NCBI GenBank assembly: GCA_903867585.1
Contig: CAIPRZ010000138.1
Coordinates: 1 to 16,644, forward strand
Reading direction: 5' to 3'
Origin: an uncultured Chlamydiae bacterium
GTDB lineage: Bacteria > Chlamydiota > Chlamydiia > Chlamydiales > Rhabdochlamydiaceae
Length of the DNA: 16,644 nt
The notes beneath the pieces are model-generated. The model was not told the DNA's origin. It saw only the letters and a list, made by a program, of their open reading frames with translations, and did no database searches. Below, piece after piece: positions 7,740-13,862 of the stretch (position 1 is the stretch's first letter; every line of letters begins with the position of its first letter). Made by a program: the position numbers and the translations under genes.

Positions 7740-7810
7740 GCGCCTGTAGTTCAATGGTAGAACTGTAGCCTTCCAAGCTACTAGCGTCAGTTCGATTCTG
7801 ACCAGGCGCT
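7740..7810 (+). tRNA. tRNA-Gly (anticodon TCC)
   Basis: A complete cloverleaf without encoded CCA. The acceptor stem GCGCCTG (7740-7746) pairs with CAGGCGC (7803-7809) and the discriminator is T. The anticodon arm is GTAGC-CTTCCAA-GCTAC with anticodon TCC, reading GGA and related Gly codons. The T arm is GTCAG-TTCGATT-CTGAC. A T-rich stretch follows immediately. As I recall, Chlamydia also has a tRNA-Gly just upstream of rpsB, so the synteny supports the call. Confidence 0.95.
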
Positions 7811-7825
7811 TTTTTCTTTTCCCTC

Positions 7826-7854
7826 TTGTCAAGGGGGTGTATCTATGCTAAAAT
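7826..7854 (+). promoter_or_regulatory. Strong promoter of rpsB-tsf
   Basis: TTGTCA (7826-7831), exactly 17 bases, then TAAAAT (7849-7854), each differing from consensus at one position. It lies just after tRNA-Gly and predicts a leader of roughly 100 bases before the rpsB ATG at 7965. Confidence 0.7.
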
Positions 7855-7913
7855 CTTCCTCGTTCTTAGATCACAGGATCTAATAATAAAAATAAATTTT
7901 AACCAAGACCGAA

Positions 7914-7931
7914 ATCTTTCGTTAGAAAGAT
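7914..7931 (+). promoter_or_regulatory. Stem-loop in the rpsB leader
   Basis: A perfect 7-bp stem ATCTTTC/GAAAGAT with loop GTTA sits about 33 bases upstream of the rpsB start. Ribosomal protein S2 autoregulates through its leader in several bacteria, so this could be part of such a site. That role is inference, because I see no match to a known S2 leader motif. Confidence 0.35.
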
Positions 7932-7964
7932 GCCGTCGTCAAAAATTAAGGGACAAGGCTTGGC

Positions 7965-8732
7965 ATGAGTACAGACCTCCAAGAAACAACACAAATTGAT
8001 GTAACTATTAAAGAGTTACTCGAAAGCGGTGCGCATTTTGGTCACCAAAAGCGTCGCTGGAATCCAAAAATGAAACGCTTCATTTTTGAAGAGCGCAACG
8101 GTATTTACATTATCGACCTTGCAAAAACTCTTCAGCAAATTCGCATGGCAAAAGATGTCGTGAGAGAAATGACAGCAAAAAGAAAACCTATTCTATTTGT
8201 CGGCACAAAAAAACAAGCTAAAAGCGTTGTTAAAGAATGTGCAGAAGCTGCAGGTGAATTCTATATCGCCGAGCGTTGGTTAGGTGGAACACTTACAAAC
8301 TTAACAACTATCAGACAATCGGTCCGTTCTTTAGAGCGTATTGAAAAGAAAATTTCAGCCGGTGGTGATGGTCTGACTAAAAAAGAACTCTCCATGTTAG
8401 GTAAAGAGCAAGAAAAGCTTAATAGAAACCTTTCTGGTATTCGCGCTATGCGAAAACTTCCAGGTCTTCTTATTGTGGTTGATCCTAGTAAAGAACACTT
8501 AGCAGTTGCTGAGGCTAAAAAACTAGGTATCCCAATTATGGCTCTTGTTGATACCAACTGTGATCCAGATCCTATTGATTACATCATTGCATGTAACGAC
8601 GATGCGCTAAAGAGCATTAAACTTATTTTAACCTCTCTTACGCAAACTGTTATCGATAAGAAAAACGAAATGCACGTCAATGCTGCTAAAGGTTCTTTAG
8701 ATGCACAAGACGAGCCATCAAAGGACGTTTAA
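7965..8732 (+). CDS. rpsB: 30S ribosomal protein S2
   Basis: A 255-residue S2 protein of the small ribosomal subunit, needed for S1 binding at the mRNA exit side. Family hallmarks are ELLESGAHFGHQKRRWNPKM (about 18-37), RNGIYIIDLAKTLQQI, PILFVGTKKQA, ERWLGGTLTNL and the C-terminal GIPIMALVDTNCDPDPIDY. The length is normal for bacterial S2, with the usual coiled-coil insertion (SLERIEKK...EQEKLNRNLSGI). The start is supported by AAGG about eight bases upstream. It is the first gene of an rpsB-tsf operon with only three bases between the genes and its own promoter at 7826-7854. Confidence 0.98.
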   Translation: MSTDLQETTQIDVTIKELLESGAHFGHQKRRWNPKMKRFIFEERNGIYIIDLAKTLQQIRMAKDVVREMTAKRKPILFVGTKKQAKSVVKECAEAAGEFYIAERWLGGTLTNLTTIRQSVRSLERIEKKISAGGDGLTKKELSMLGKEQEKLNRNLSGIRAMRKLPGLLIVVDPSKEHLAVAEAKKLGIPIMALVDTNCDPDPIDYIIACNDDALKSIKLILTSLTQTVIDKKNEMHVNAAKGSLDAQDEPSKDV

Positions 8733-8735
8733 TTT

Positions 8736-9584
8736 ATGGCAACCATTACTGCAGATATGATTAAAGTTCTTCGTGAAAGAACTGGCGTTGGCATGGGAAA
8801 ATGCAAAGAAGCTTTAGAAAGCGCTAATGGCGATATGGAAAAAGCTATCGATCATCTCCGTAAGCTTGGCATTGCCTCTGCTGTGAAAAAAGAGGGTCGT
8901 GAGACTAAAGAGGGCGTTGTAGCGGCTAAAGAAGATGCTCATCATCTAGCGATGATCGAAGTTAATTCTGAAACCGATTTTGTGGCTCAAAACGACAAGT
9001 TTAAAGCTTTAGTTCAACATCTTTTAGATGAAGCTCTAAAGAAAAATCCTGCCGATCTTGAAGCTTTCATGCAAATCCACTCTAGTCACGATTCAAGCCT
9101 AACCCTTGATGCTTATAGAGCCGTTGTTATGCAATCTTTAGGGGAAAATATCAAAGTTAAGCGCCTTTCTGTTTTGAAAAAAACAGCGGATTCTTCCTAT
9201 GGTATGTATTCTCATATGGGTGGCAAAATCTTATGTGTAGTCGAAATTTTAGGCGCCCATGGATTTGATGGCTTAGCTCGCGAGATTGCAATGCATATAG
9301 CGGCTGAATCTCCTGATTATCTTGATTCTAACGAGGTTCCAGAAGATGTTATCAATCGTGAAAAAGATATTGCTGCAAGTCAAGTAGCGGGAAAACCTGC
9401 TGCTATTGTTGACAAAATCATCGAAGGGAAATTAAAAGCCTTTTATGATCAAGTCTGCCTTCTTAATCAAAAGTTTATTAAAAACGGGGCTTTGTCTATT
9501 TCTGAACTTCTTCATGAAGAAGGAAAAAAACAGGGTAAAACGTTAAAAATTAAACGTTTTATGAGATGGACTATCGGGGAATAA
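8736..9584 (+). CDS. tsf: Elongation factor Ts
   Basis: A 282-residue EF-Ts, the guanine nucleotide exchange factor that recycles EF-Tu-GDP. The N-terminal UBA-like domain is clear (ADMIKVLRERTGVGMGKCKE, about 7-26). The exchange core has NSETDFV (77-83), whose Asp81-Phe82 pair is the family's EF-Tu-contacting residues. MHIAAESP and the conserved C-terminal QPF-like region replaced by DQVCLLNQKFIK are also present. Length equals that of typical full-size EF-Ts. It follows rpsB directly and ends in front of a strong terminator. In most bacteria pyrH would follow next, but here it does not. Confidence 0.98.
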   Translation: MATITADMIKVLRERTGVGMGKCKEALESANGDMEKAIDHLRKLGIASAVKKEGRETKEGVVAAKEDAHHLAMIEVNSETDFVAQNDKFKALVQHLLDEALKKNPADLEAFMQIHSSHDSSLTLDAYRAVVMQSLGENIKVKRLSVLKKTADSSYGMYSHMGGKILCVVEILGAHGFDGLAREIAMHIAAESPDYLDSNEVPEDVINREKDIAASQVAGKPAAIVDKIIEGKLKAFYDQVCLLNQKFIKNGALSISELLHEEGKKQGKTLKIKRFMRWTIGE

Positions 9585-9607
9585 ATCTTTTTTCCTCTAG
9601 TGTTATG

Positions 9608-9639
9608 AAAAAAAGGCAACCTTAGGGTTGCCTTTTTTT
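9608..9639 (+). terminator. Rho-independent terminator after tsf
   Basis: The stem GGCAACC (9615-9621) pairs with GGTTGCC (9626-9632) around a four-base loop and is followed by seven T. A matching A run precedes the stem, so it could also act in reverse. It separates rpsB-tsf from frr, which must have its own transcription start or rely on readthrough. Confidence 0.9.
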
Positions 9640-9685
9640 GTTTAGATTAATTAGTTTTAATAAAAGTCTTTTTAAGAGAAATCCT

Positions 9686-10240
9686 ATGTCAAATTTTCAA
9701 GAGCAAGTAAAACAAAAAATGAACCAAGCTCTAGATCACTACAAACAAGAGCTTAAAAATTTGAGAACTAACCGGGCTAACGCTGGCATGTTAGATGGCG
9801 TTCATGTCGATGTCTATGGGACTAATATGCGTATTAAGGAATTGGCAAATATCACCACTCCTGAGCCTAGAATGATCCTAATCAGCCCATTTGATGCTTC
9901 GACAACAGGCTCTATCGCTAAAGCCATTGAAAAAGCTAATTTAAATGTGATGCCCATTGTCGATGGTCATCATGTACGTATCAATATTCCTCCAATGGAT
10001 GAAGCCACCCGTAAAGAGATTGTGAAAATCGCTAAGAAAAAAGGTGAAGATTCCAAAATTTCTATAAGGGAAATTCGTCGCAAGAGTAATGAACTTGCAA
10101 AAAGCATGAAGGAAAAAGGGGAAGTTACCGAAGACATGGAAAAAAAGATGATCAAGCAAGTACAGGATATGACCGACAATGCCTGTAAAGAAATTGATCA
10201 ACTTTATGTGCAACGTGAAAAGGAAATTTTGACTGTTTGA
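9686..10240 (+). CDS. frr: Ribosome recycling factor
   Basis: A 184-residue RRF, which splits the post-termination ribosome together with EF-G. The N-terminal helix carries the family motif LKNLRTNRANAGMLD (about 23-37). This is followed by the beta domain with TPEPRMILISPFDAS and INIPPMDEATRKEIVKIAKKKGEDSKISIREIRR, the most conserved part of RRF. The C-terminal helix has GEVTEDMEKKMIKQVQDMTD. I chose the ATG at 9686, which gives the family length and has AAGAGAA just upstream; a longer frame beginning at 9638 would start inside the preceding terminator. The gene normally sits directly after pyrH, which is absent here. Confidence 0.98.
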   Translation: MSNFQEQVKQKMNQALDHYKQELKNLRTNRANAGMLDGVHVDVYGTNMRIKELANITTPEPRMILISPFDASTTGSIAKAIEKANLNVMPIVDGHHVRINIPPMDEATRKEIVKIAKKKGEDSKISIREIRRKSNELAKSMKEKGEVTEDMEKKMIKQVQDMTDNACKEIDQLYVQREKEILTV

Positions 10241-10286
10241 TAAATAATTATTTGAATTTGTGCATCAAACGGTGTAGTCTTTTTTT
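10231..10286 (+). terminator. Probable terminator overlapping the frr stop
   Basis: GACT-GTTTGAT (10231-10241) can pair with ATCAAAC (10264-10270) and AGTC (10276-10279), followed by seven T (10280-10286). The loop holds a perfect 12-base palindrome, AAATAATTATTT (10242-10253), that can form its own hairpin. The bulge between the two stem parts makes it weaker than the tsf terminator. Confidence 0.5.
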
Positions 10287-10324
10287 AAGCCCTAAAAGGT
10301 CTATATTAGTCTTGATTTGTGATC

Positions 10325-10354
10325 TTGCATAAAAATCAAGGCTATGGGTATGAT
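10325..10354 (+). promoter_or_regulatory. Promoter of the tRNA-Glu/tRNA-Lys unit
   Basis: TTGCAT (10325-10330), an 18-base spacer and TATGAT (10349-10354), the latter matching the -10 consensus at five of six positions. Transcription would begin near 10361, about 15 bases before tRNA-Glu. Confidence 0.5.
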
Positions 10355-10375
10355 GTCGCCATCGAAAATGAAAAT

Positions 10376-10450
10376 GGCCCCATCGTCTAGCCCGGCCTAG
10401 GACACCAGATTTTCATTCTGATAACAGGGGTTCGAATCCCCTTGGGGTCA
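10376..10450 (+). tRNA. tRNA-Glu (anticodon TTC)
   Basis: The acceptor stem GGCCCCA (10376-10382) pairs with TGGGGTC (10443-10449) with one G-T pair, and the discriminator is A. The anticodon loop TTTTCAT gives anticodon TTC. The anticodon stem closes with four good pairs and a C-A mismatch at its outer end. The T arm is CAGGG-GTTCGAATC-CCCTTG-like and normal. CCA is not encoded. Confidence 0.93.
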
Positions 10451-10460
10451 ACATTACATC

Positions 10461-10533
10461 GAGACTTTAGCTCAGTCGGTAGAGCATCTCACTTTTAATG
10501 AGAGGGTCGATGGTTCGAGTCCATCAAGTCTCA
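10461..10533 (+). tRNA. tRNA-Lys (anticodon TTT)
   Basis: A complete cloverleaf. GAGACTT (10461-10467) pairs with AAGTCTC (10526-10532), with discriminator A. The anticodon arm TCTCA-CTTTTAA-TGAGA has anticodon TTT. The D arm is AGCTCAGTCGGTAGAGC and the T arm GATGG-TTCGAGT-CCATC. Only ten bases separate it from tRNA-Glu, so both are probably cut from one transcript. CCA is not encoded. Confidence 0.96.
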
Positions 10534-10539
10534 AATTCT

Positions 10540-10567
10540 AACGGGAAATCACTTTCCCGTTTTTTTT
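10540..10567 (+). terminator. Rho-independent terminator after tRNA-Lys
   Basis: A 9-bp stem AACGGGAAA/TTTCCCGTT with loop TCAC (10549-10552) runs into a T tail ending at 10567. It ends the tRNA unit and lies at the 3' end of the convergent mcsB gene, whose stop codon falls in its T tail. Confidence 0.9.
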
Positions 10568-11540
10568 ATTTCACATTCAATTCAACGTTTTCTAGTTCTT
10601 TACGGATCCATGTCGCTCTTTCATGTAACCAATCATCTGAGGATTCTTTTTGTTTGAAATAGGCTGAAAGATGACCTTTTTGGGCTTGTTGGAGAAGTTT
10701 TAAGAAGCTATCTGATTTAATACCGTTTAAAAGGTCTAAATGATAGCCCATCTTTAATGATAAAAGATGGTTTAGGGTCTCTTTATAGTTGAGTTGATAG
10801 GCCCCTTTTAAAAGAGCCAGCGATTTGGCGACCTGATCGGTGATTTTATCCTTGTCCAGCTTTAGTAAAGCTTCTTGAGCTTTTTTGGCTTGTTCTTTGA
10901 TCTGATTAATGGTTTCTAAAAATTCTTTTAAAAGATGGGGTAATTCTACATTCACCGTATTAATGGTTTTTAAAAGATAAAATCCTTCGTGTTGCCAATA
11001 AGATTCTAGACCGAAACGGGGATTTGGAGACGAAATTAATTCTAAGCTTGGACAAAATAAATAGGCCCCTATTGAGATCCCAAGTCCCGAAAATTCGGGG
11101 GTTGAGGTCAAAAGACCCATTTTTTTACTGGTTGCAAAGTTAAAGGAGCTGCCAAGTTCTAATTCTATTTTTTTTATTTGCTCAAGTAGTTTTTTTAGAT
11201 CTGTTTGATGGGTGTGCAAAGTCACAATAAGATGATCTTGGTCAAAAACAGAAAAACTTAAACAATTTTTACTATCAATCATGCAGCCTGTTACTTCAGA
11301 GGAGATATCTGGTAGAGATTCTTTAATTTCATGAGATATAGGCATCGCAAGTGTGGAGCTTTGAGCAAATTGATTCTTAAGATTAGATAAGATAAAAGCG
11401 CTGGCTTTAGCTTTATCACCTTCATTTATTTTTGAGGGAAATAAATAGCCAGAAATATTGCGATGAAAATGAATTTTCATCCCGTTGAATAACAGCTCAC
11501 TGCTAGAAAAAGGGACAGCAAAGGATAAATCATTATCCAT
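10566..11540 (-). CDS. mcsB: McsB-like phosphagen kinase homologue, catalytic residues replaced
   Basis: A 324-residue homologue of McsB, the protein-arginine kinase of the ATP:guanido phosphotransferase family. I base this on fold-wide pattern matches and on its position right after mcsA. RNISGYLFP (27-35) matches the RN...YPFP segment, DQDHLIV (100-106) the NEEDHIRI motif, and LTSTPEFSGLGI (144-155) the LTSCPTNVGTGLR motif. Key residues differ: the Arg residues of SSRIRLARN are Lys or His (19-28), the motif Glu is Gln101, the reactive Cys is Thr147, and the Arg of GTGLR is Ile155. It therefore may not be a kinase at all. From memory, Chlamydia homologues also diverge at some of these sites. 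In Bacillus McsA/McsB mark proteins for ClpCP; a binding or scaffold role is a reasonable alternative here. Confidence 0.8.
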   Translation of the reverse strand: MDNDLSFAVPFSSSELLFNGMKIHFHRNISGYLFPSKINEGDKAKASAFILSNLKNQFAQSSTLAMPISHEIKESLPDISSEVTGCMIDSKNCLSFSVFDQDHLIVTLHTHQTDLKKLLEQIKKIELELGSSFNFATSKKMGLLTSTPEFSGLGISIGAYLFCPSLELISSPNPRFGLESYWQHEGFYLLKTINTVNVELPHLLKEFLETINQIKEQAKKAQEALLKLDKDKITDQVAKSLALLKGAYQLNYKETLNHLLSLKMGYHLDLLNGIKSDSFLKLLQQAQKGHLSAYFKQKESSDDWLHERATWIRKELENVELNVK

Positions 11541-11542
11541 AA

Positions 11543-12001
11543 CTAGTTTTCGCTTTTATTTTTTTTTAGTTTATTAATCTCATCTCGTAAAAGGGCGGCT
11601 TTTTCGAAATTTTCTTCCATCACAGCTTCTTGAAGATCTTTCGATAATTTCAGAAGTTGATCAGAGGTAGGGGTAGAATTTTTATTTGTCATTAGATCCT
11701 GTTTATAATCAAATTTTTCTAGGTTTAATCGTTGGCATAGGGCTTGTTCAAATACCTCATAACAATGAGCGCATCCAAGCACCTCGCGTCGAAGAATATC
11801 GTGAAGTAATGTGCCGCATCCTTCACAGCTCATATCGGTCAGCTCATCTTTATCAACCGCACCACTTGTTCCCTCCAGTTTTTGTTTTAAAACCGGACAC
11901 TGTTTGCATAAAGCTTCCCCTGAGCAATGGGTGCTGCTGAGTTGTTTATAAATAATCGCAATAGGCTCCTGGCAAGAAGAGCATTCCAAAGGTTTATCCA
12001 T
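11543..12001 (-). CDS. mcsA: McsA-like zinc-finger / UVR-domain protein
   Basis: A 152-residue McsA-type protein. Four CxxC pairs (C7/C10, C32/C35, C59/C62, C77/C80) should bind two zinc ions, as in McsA. After a variable linker (about 95-115) a UVR motif follows, DLQEAVMEENFEKAALLRDE (122-141), the same helix-turn-helix found in UvrB, UvrC and ClpC and used for protein contacts. In Firmicutes McsA activates the kinase McsB and links it to ClpC. Here mcsB starts two bases after the mcsA stop, so the pair is one unit. All zinc ligands are intact, in contrast to the degenerate partner kinase. The order recalls the adjacent CT676-CT675 genes of Chlamydia, but here the pair is on the opposite strand to frr. 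Confidence 0.92.
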   Translation of the reverse strand: MDKPLECSSCQEPIAIIYKQLSSTHCSGEALCKQCPVLKQKLEGTSGAVDKDELTDMSCEGCGTLLHDILRREVLGCAHCYEVFEQALCQRLNLEKFDYKQDLMTNKNSTPTSDQLLKLSKDLQEAVMEENFEKAALLRDEINKLKKNKSEN

Positions 12002-12058
12002 AAATATCCATTCAGTAAGGGTTTATTTTTTCTTTAAACAATAGGGGGTGTTACTTTA

Positions 12059-12087
12059 GCTATACAAATTTTTAAAAAATCTGTCCA
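12059..12087 (-). promoter_or_regulatory. Promoter of mcsA-mcsB
   Basis: On the minus strand TGGACA (12082-12087), 17 bases, then TATAGC (12059-12064). The boxes match consensus at five and four positions. The start point would be about 50 bases before the mcsA ATG. Confidence 0.45.
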
Positions 12088-12142
12088 CAAAGTTTACAAA
12101 AAAGATTTTTTCATTTAGTGATTAAGAAAACCCGAGCTTTTT

Positions 12143-13195
12143 ATGTCTTTTTTTACTTTAGAGAACATTTCCAATAGATTTTCTTGTTACCCAGCAGTAA
12201 GAGCTTTTATTAGACCACGCAATGCGGTCCAAGAGGTAGCTTTTAGAGCCATCTCAATTGCTGTCTCTATTCTAACATTCGGTCTTGCCACATTGGCAAG
12301 TAATTGGATCTGCCAAAGGTTTTATAGTCGCAATTTTACACCTCAAAGCAGGAGAGATTCTTCTCATATACAAAATGTTTCAGAGCCTATTTTGACTCGT
12401 ATGAGTCCGCAAGCTGAGAGGCTTTTTCAAAGCATTACTCCATTTAATGATCAGGAGCAGGAGCATGCTGTAGCTGAAACGATGAGAAATTACACCATGG
12501 TATCTCCTTATAAACCTTGCGGATCTACAGATAATATCTTGATTTCTGCTCTTGCCAACTATGGGTGTCATCAAGTTCCGGATCCTAAAGGCGGAACAAA
12601 AGCCAGTGTTAGTCATGCTATGATGAGAGCAAGAATGCCCAGCGTTGAAGAAAGTCTTGCAAGATCTTTTGAAAAAAACAAATTCGATAATGTTACCGCT
12701 ATCGAAGGAAATTCCGAAACATCAAGAGATTTTTGGGCTTGCCATCCTCAAACTATTTTTGAAATTTGCCAGTCAAATCCAAGTCTTTTAAAAATTCCGT
12801 CAAATTTTGATGGCGATAAGGCCATTGTACAACATTTAATTGGGGAGTTAAAAACAGCAGTTGGTGCGCGTAATGCTGAAACAGTAGCTCAAAAATTCAT
12901 AGAGCTTGCTCAGATTGCAAACAGCCTTCCAGAGAATTTATTTCGTATAGCCTTTGGGGATTATAGTCTGGGACATGTAGTACATGCTAGCGTACCAGAA
13001 CCACTGAGACAGTTACAGAGTTTGAAGGATGAATTTTCTGATTTAGAAGATGATACAATCACTTCAATCTGTTCATATTTTTATCATAAAGGGTCTTCAA
13101 ATCCCTCTTTAGATGCTAGATCTGTATTATTGAATCTACAGCCGGGAAAGTATATTGTTTATCAAGATGTTTTATTAAAAATGCCCCATCGTTAG
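12143..13195 (+). CDS. Orphan protein with one N-terminal membrane segment
   Basis: I do not recognise this 350-residue protein. Residues 36-57 (AISIAVSILTFGLATLASNW and flanks) form one hydrophobic segment, preceded by a short basic N-terminus (AFIRPRNAVQE), without a cleavage-site look. The ~290 residues that follow are soluble, of mixed composition and probably helical toward the C-terminus (LIGELKTAVGARNAETVAQK, about 223-242). A Cys near 126 in SPYKPCGSTDN and another in ANYGCHQVP are visible, but no known catalytic motif. It starts a run of plus-strand genes after a divergent gap of 141 bp. Its first ATG lacks a clear Shine-Dalgarno site. Lineage-specific chlamydial proteins with such an anchor are often considered as type III effectors or inclusion-membrane proteins. 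A single hydrophobic segment is not the classical bilobed Inc pattern, so this stays open. Confidence 0.8.
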   Translation: MSFFTLENISNRFSCYPAVRAFIRPRNAVQEVAFRAISIAVSILTFGLATLASNWICQRFYSRNFTPQSRRDSSHIQNVSEPILTRMSPQAERLFQSITPFNDQEQEHAVAETMRNYTMVSPYKPCGSTDNILISALANYGCHQVPDPKGGTKASVSHAMMRARMPSVEESLARSFEKNKFDNVTAIEGNSETSRDFWACHPQTIFEICQSNPSLLKIPSNFDGDKAIVQHLIGELKTAVGARNAETVAQKFIELAQIANSLPENLFRIAFGDYSLGHVVHASVPEPLRQLQSLKDEFSDLEDDTITSICSYFYHKGSSNPSLDARSVLLNLQPGKYIVYQDVLLKMPHR

Positions 13196-13280
13196 TTGTT
13201 AAAAAATTTTAGATGTAAAATAGTTAAATTTATTGCGCCCCTAGCTGGATTGCTAATATAGTTTAAATTAAAGGATTCCT

Positions 13281-13862
13281 ATGATTTCTATTATACAGGC
13301 GGCCATTTTAATTTTAGCAGCCACCGGAACAGTAACGATACCCCCAGCTACGCCAGATTTTCCTGTTAAGCCCAGCATCCCTGCTAATCCAAACACCCCT
13401 GTTACACCAAATACCCCCCCTACTCCTAGTGCACCTGTAACTCCAAATGCTCCAGCGACTCCAAATACTCCGTCCTCTCCTAAGTCAAACTCCCCAAGTG
13501 CACCGAGTAGTGGAGGGTCCCAAGAGTCATTACAAACTCCCATAGCACCTGGTGATTTTGCTGATCCAGTTGATCCGCAATATCCATCACCACAAACGCC
13601 TAAACAGACTGGTCCCAAACAGCCTTCGGGGGATGCTTGTAGCTCTTTGAAAAACAAAGATCATGTCGCCTTTTCTTCAAAATTAACCGGTAATGAGCGG
13701 ATACTATTTTGTAGTATATTTGATGATGAGCAGCGTCAAGAGGTGATTGCTTATATTAAAGCTCATCCTCAAACAGATCCTAAAGATGCTGTCATTCTAA
13801 TCGCTAAAGATAATGATCTTTTATTTAGTACCAAAAGGGGCGGTGCATGCGGAGCTCACTAG
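13281..13862 (+). CDS. Secreted proline-rich repeat protein
   Basis: A 193-residue protein in three parts. Residues 1-19 are a hydrophobic export signal or anchor (MISIIQAAILILAATGTVT). Residues 20-118 form a low-complexity region very rich in Pro, Thr, Asn and Ser, with recurring TPNTP-like units. Residues 119-193 look folded, with Cys120, Cys144 and Cys190 and segments such as NERILFCSIFDDEQRQEVIAYIK-like helices, and end in GGACGAH. Such a layout suggests an exported protein whose extended Pro-rich arm spans the periplasm or wall and presents the C-terminal domain. A TonB-like arm is possible, but the C-terminus does not look like TonB. AAAGGA lies at good spacing before the ATG. The last 16 bases overlap the start of the PgeF-like gene. 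No family is recognised. Confidence 0.8.
   Translation: MISIIQAAILILAATGTVTIPPATPDFPVKPSIPANPNTPVTPNTPPTPSAPVTPNAPATPNTPSSPKSNSPSAPSSGGSQESLQTPIAPGDFADPVDPQYPSPQTPKQTGPKQPSGDACSSLKNKDHVAFSSKLTGNERILFCSIFDDEQRQEVIAYIKAHPQTDPKDAVILIAKDNDLLFSTKRGGACGAH
13401..13472 (+). repeat. Degenerate 36-bp tandem repeat (two units)
   Basis: Two adjacent 36-base units (13401-13436 and 13437-13472) encode VTPNTPPTPSAP and VTPNAPATPNTP. They differ at many third positions, so the pair is old or kept by selection on the protein. Flanking sequence contains partial units (NPNTP before, SSP after). Confidence 0.7.

Noticed and set aside
8261..8557. Minus-strand open frame inside rpsB
   Set aside because: It lies wholly within a highly conserved ribosomal protein gene on the other strand and shows no family pattern.
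9638..9685. Longer frr start near 9638
   Set aside because: It lies in the terminator tail and adds residues not seen in RRF; ATG 9686 gives the family length.
13196..13280. Possible promoter TTGCGC/TAATAT before the proline-rich gene
   Set aside because: The spacer is only 15 bases and the -35 box is poor; not strong enough to list.
13401..13472. The tandem repeat as a CRISPR-like or regulatory array
   Set aside because: Units are adjacent without spacers and follow the codon frame of a Pro-rich protein.
13268..13657. A Gly-rich open frame on the minus strand opposite the proline-rich gene
   Set aside because: It is the complement of the repeated Pro/Thr codons; the plus-strand frame has a ribosome-binding site, an export signal and a folded-looking C-terminus.
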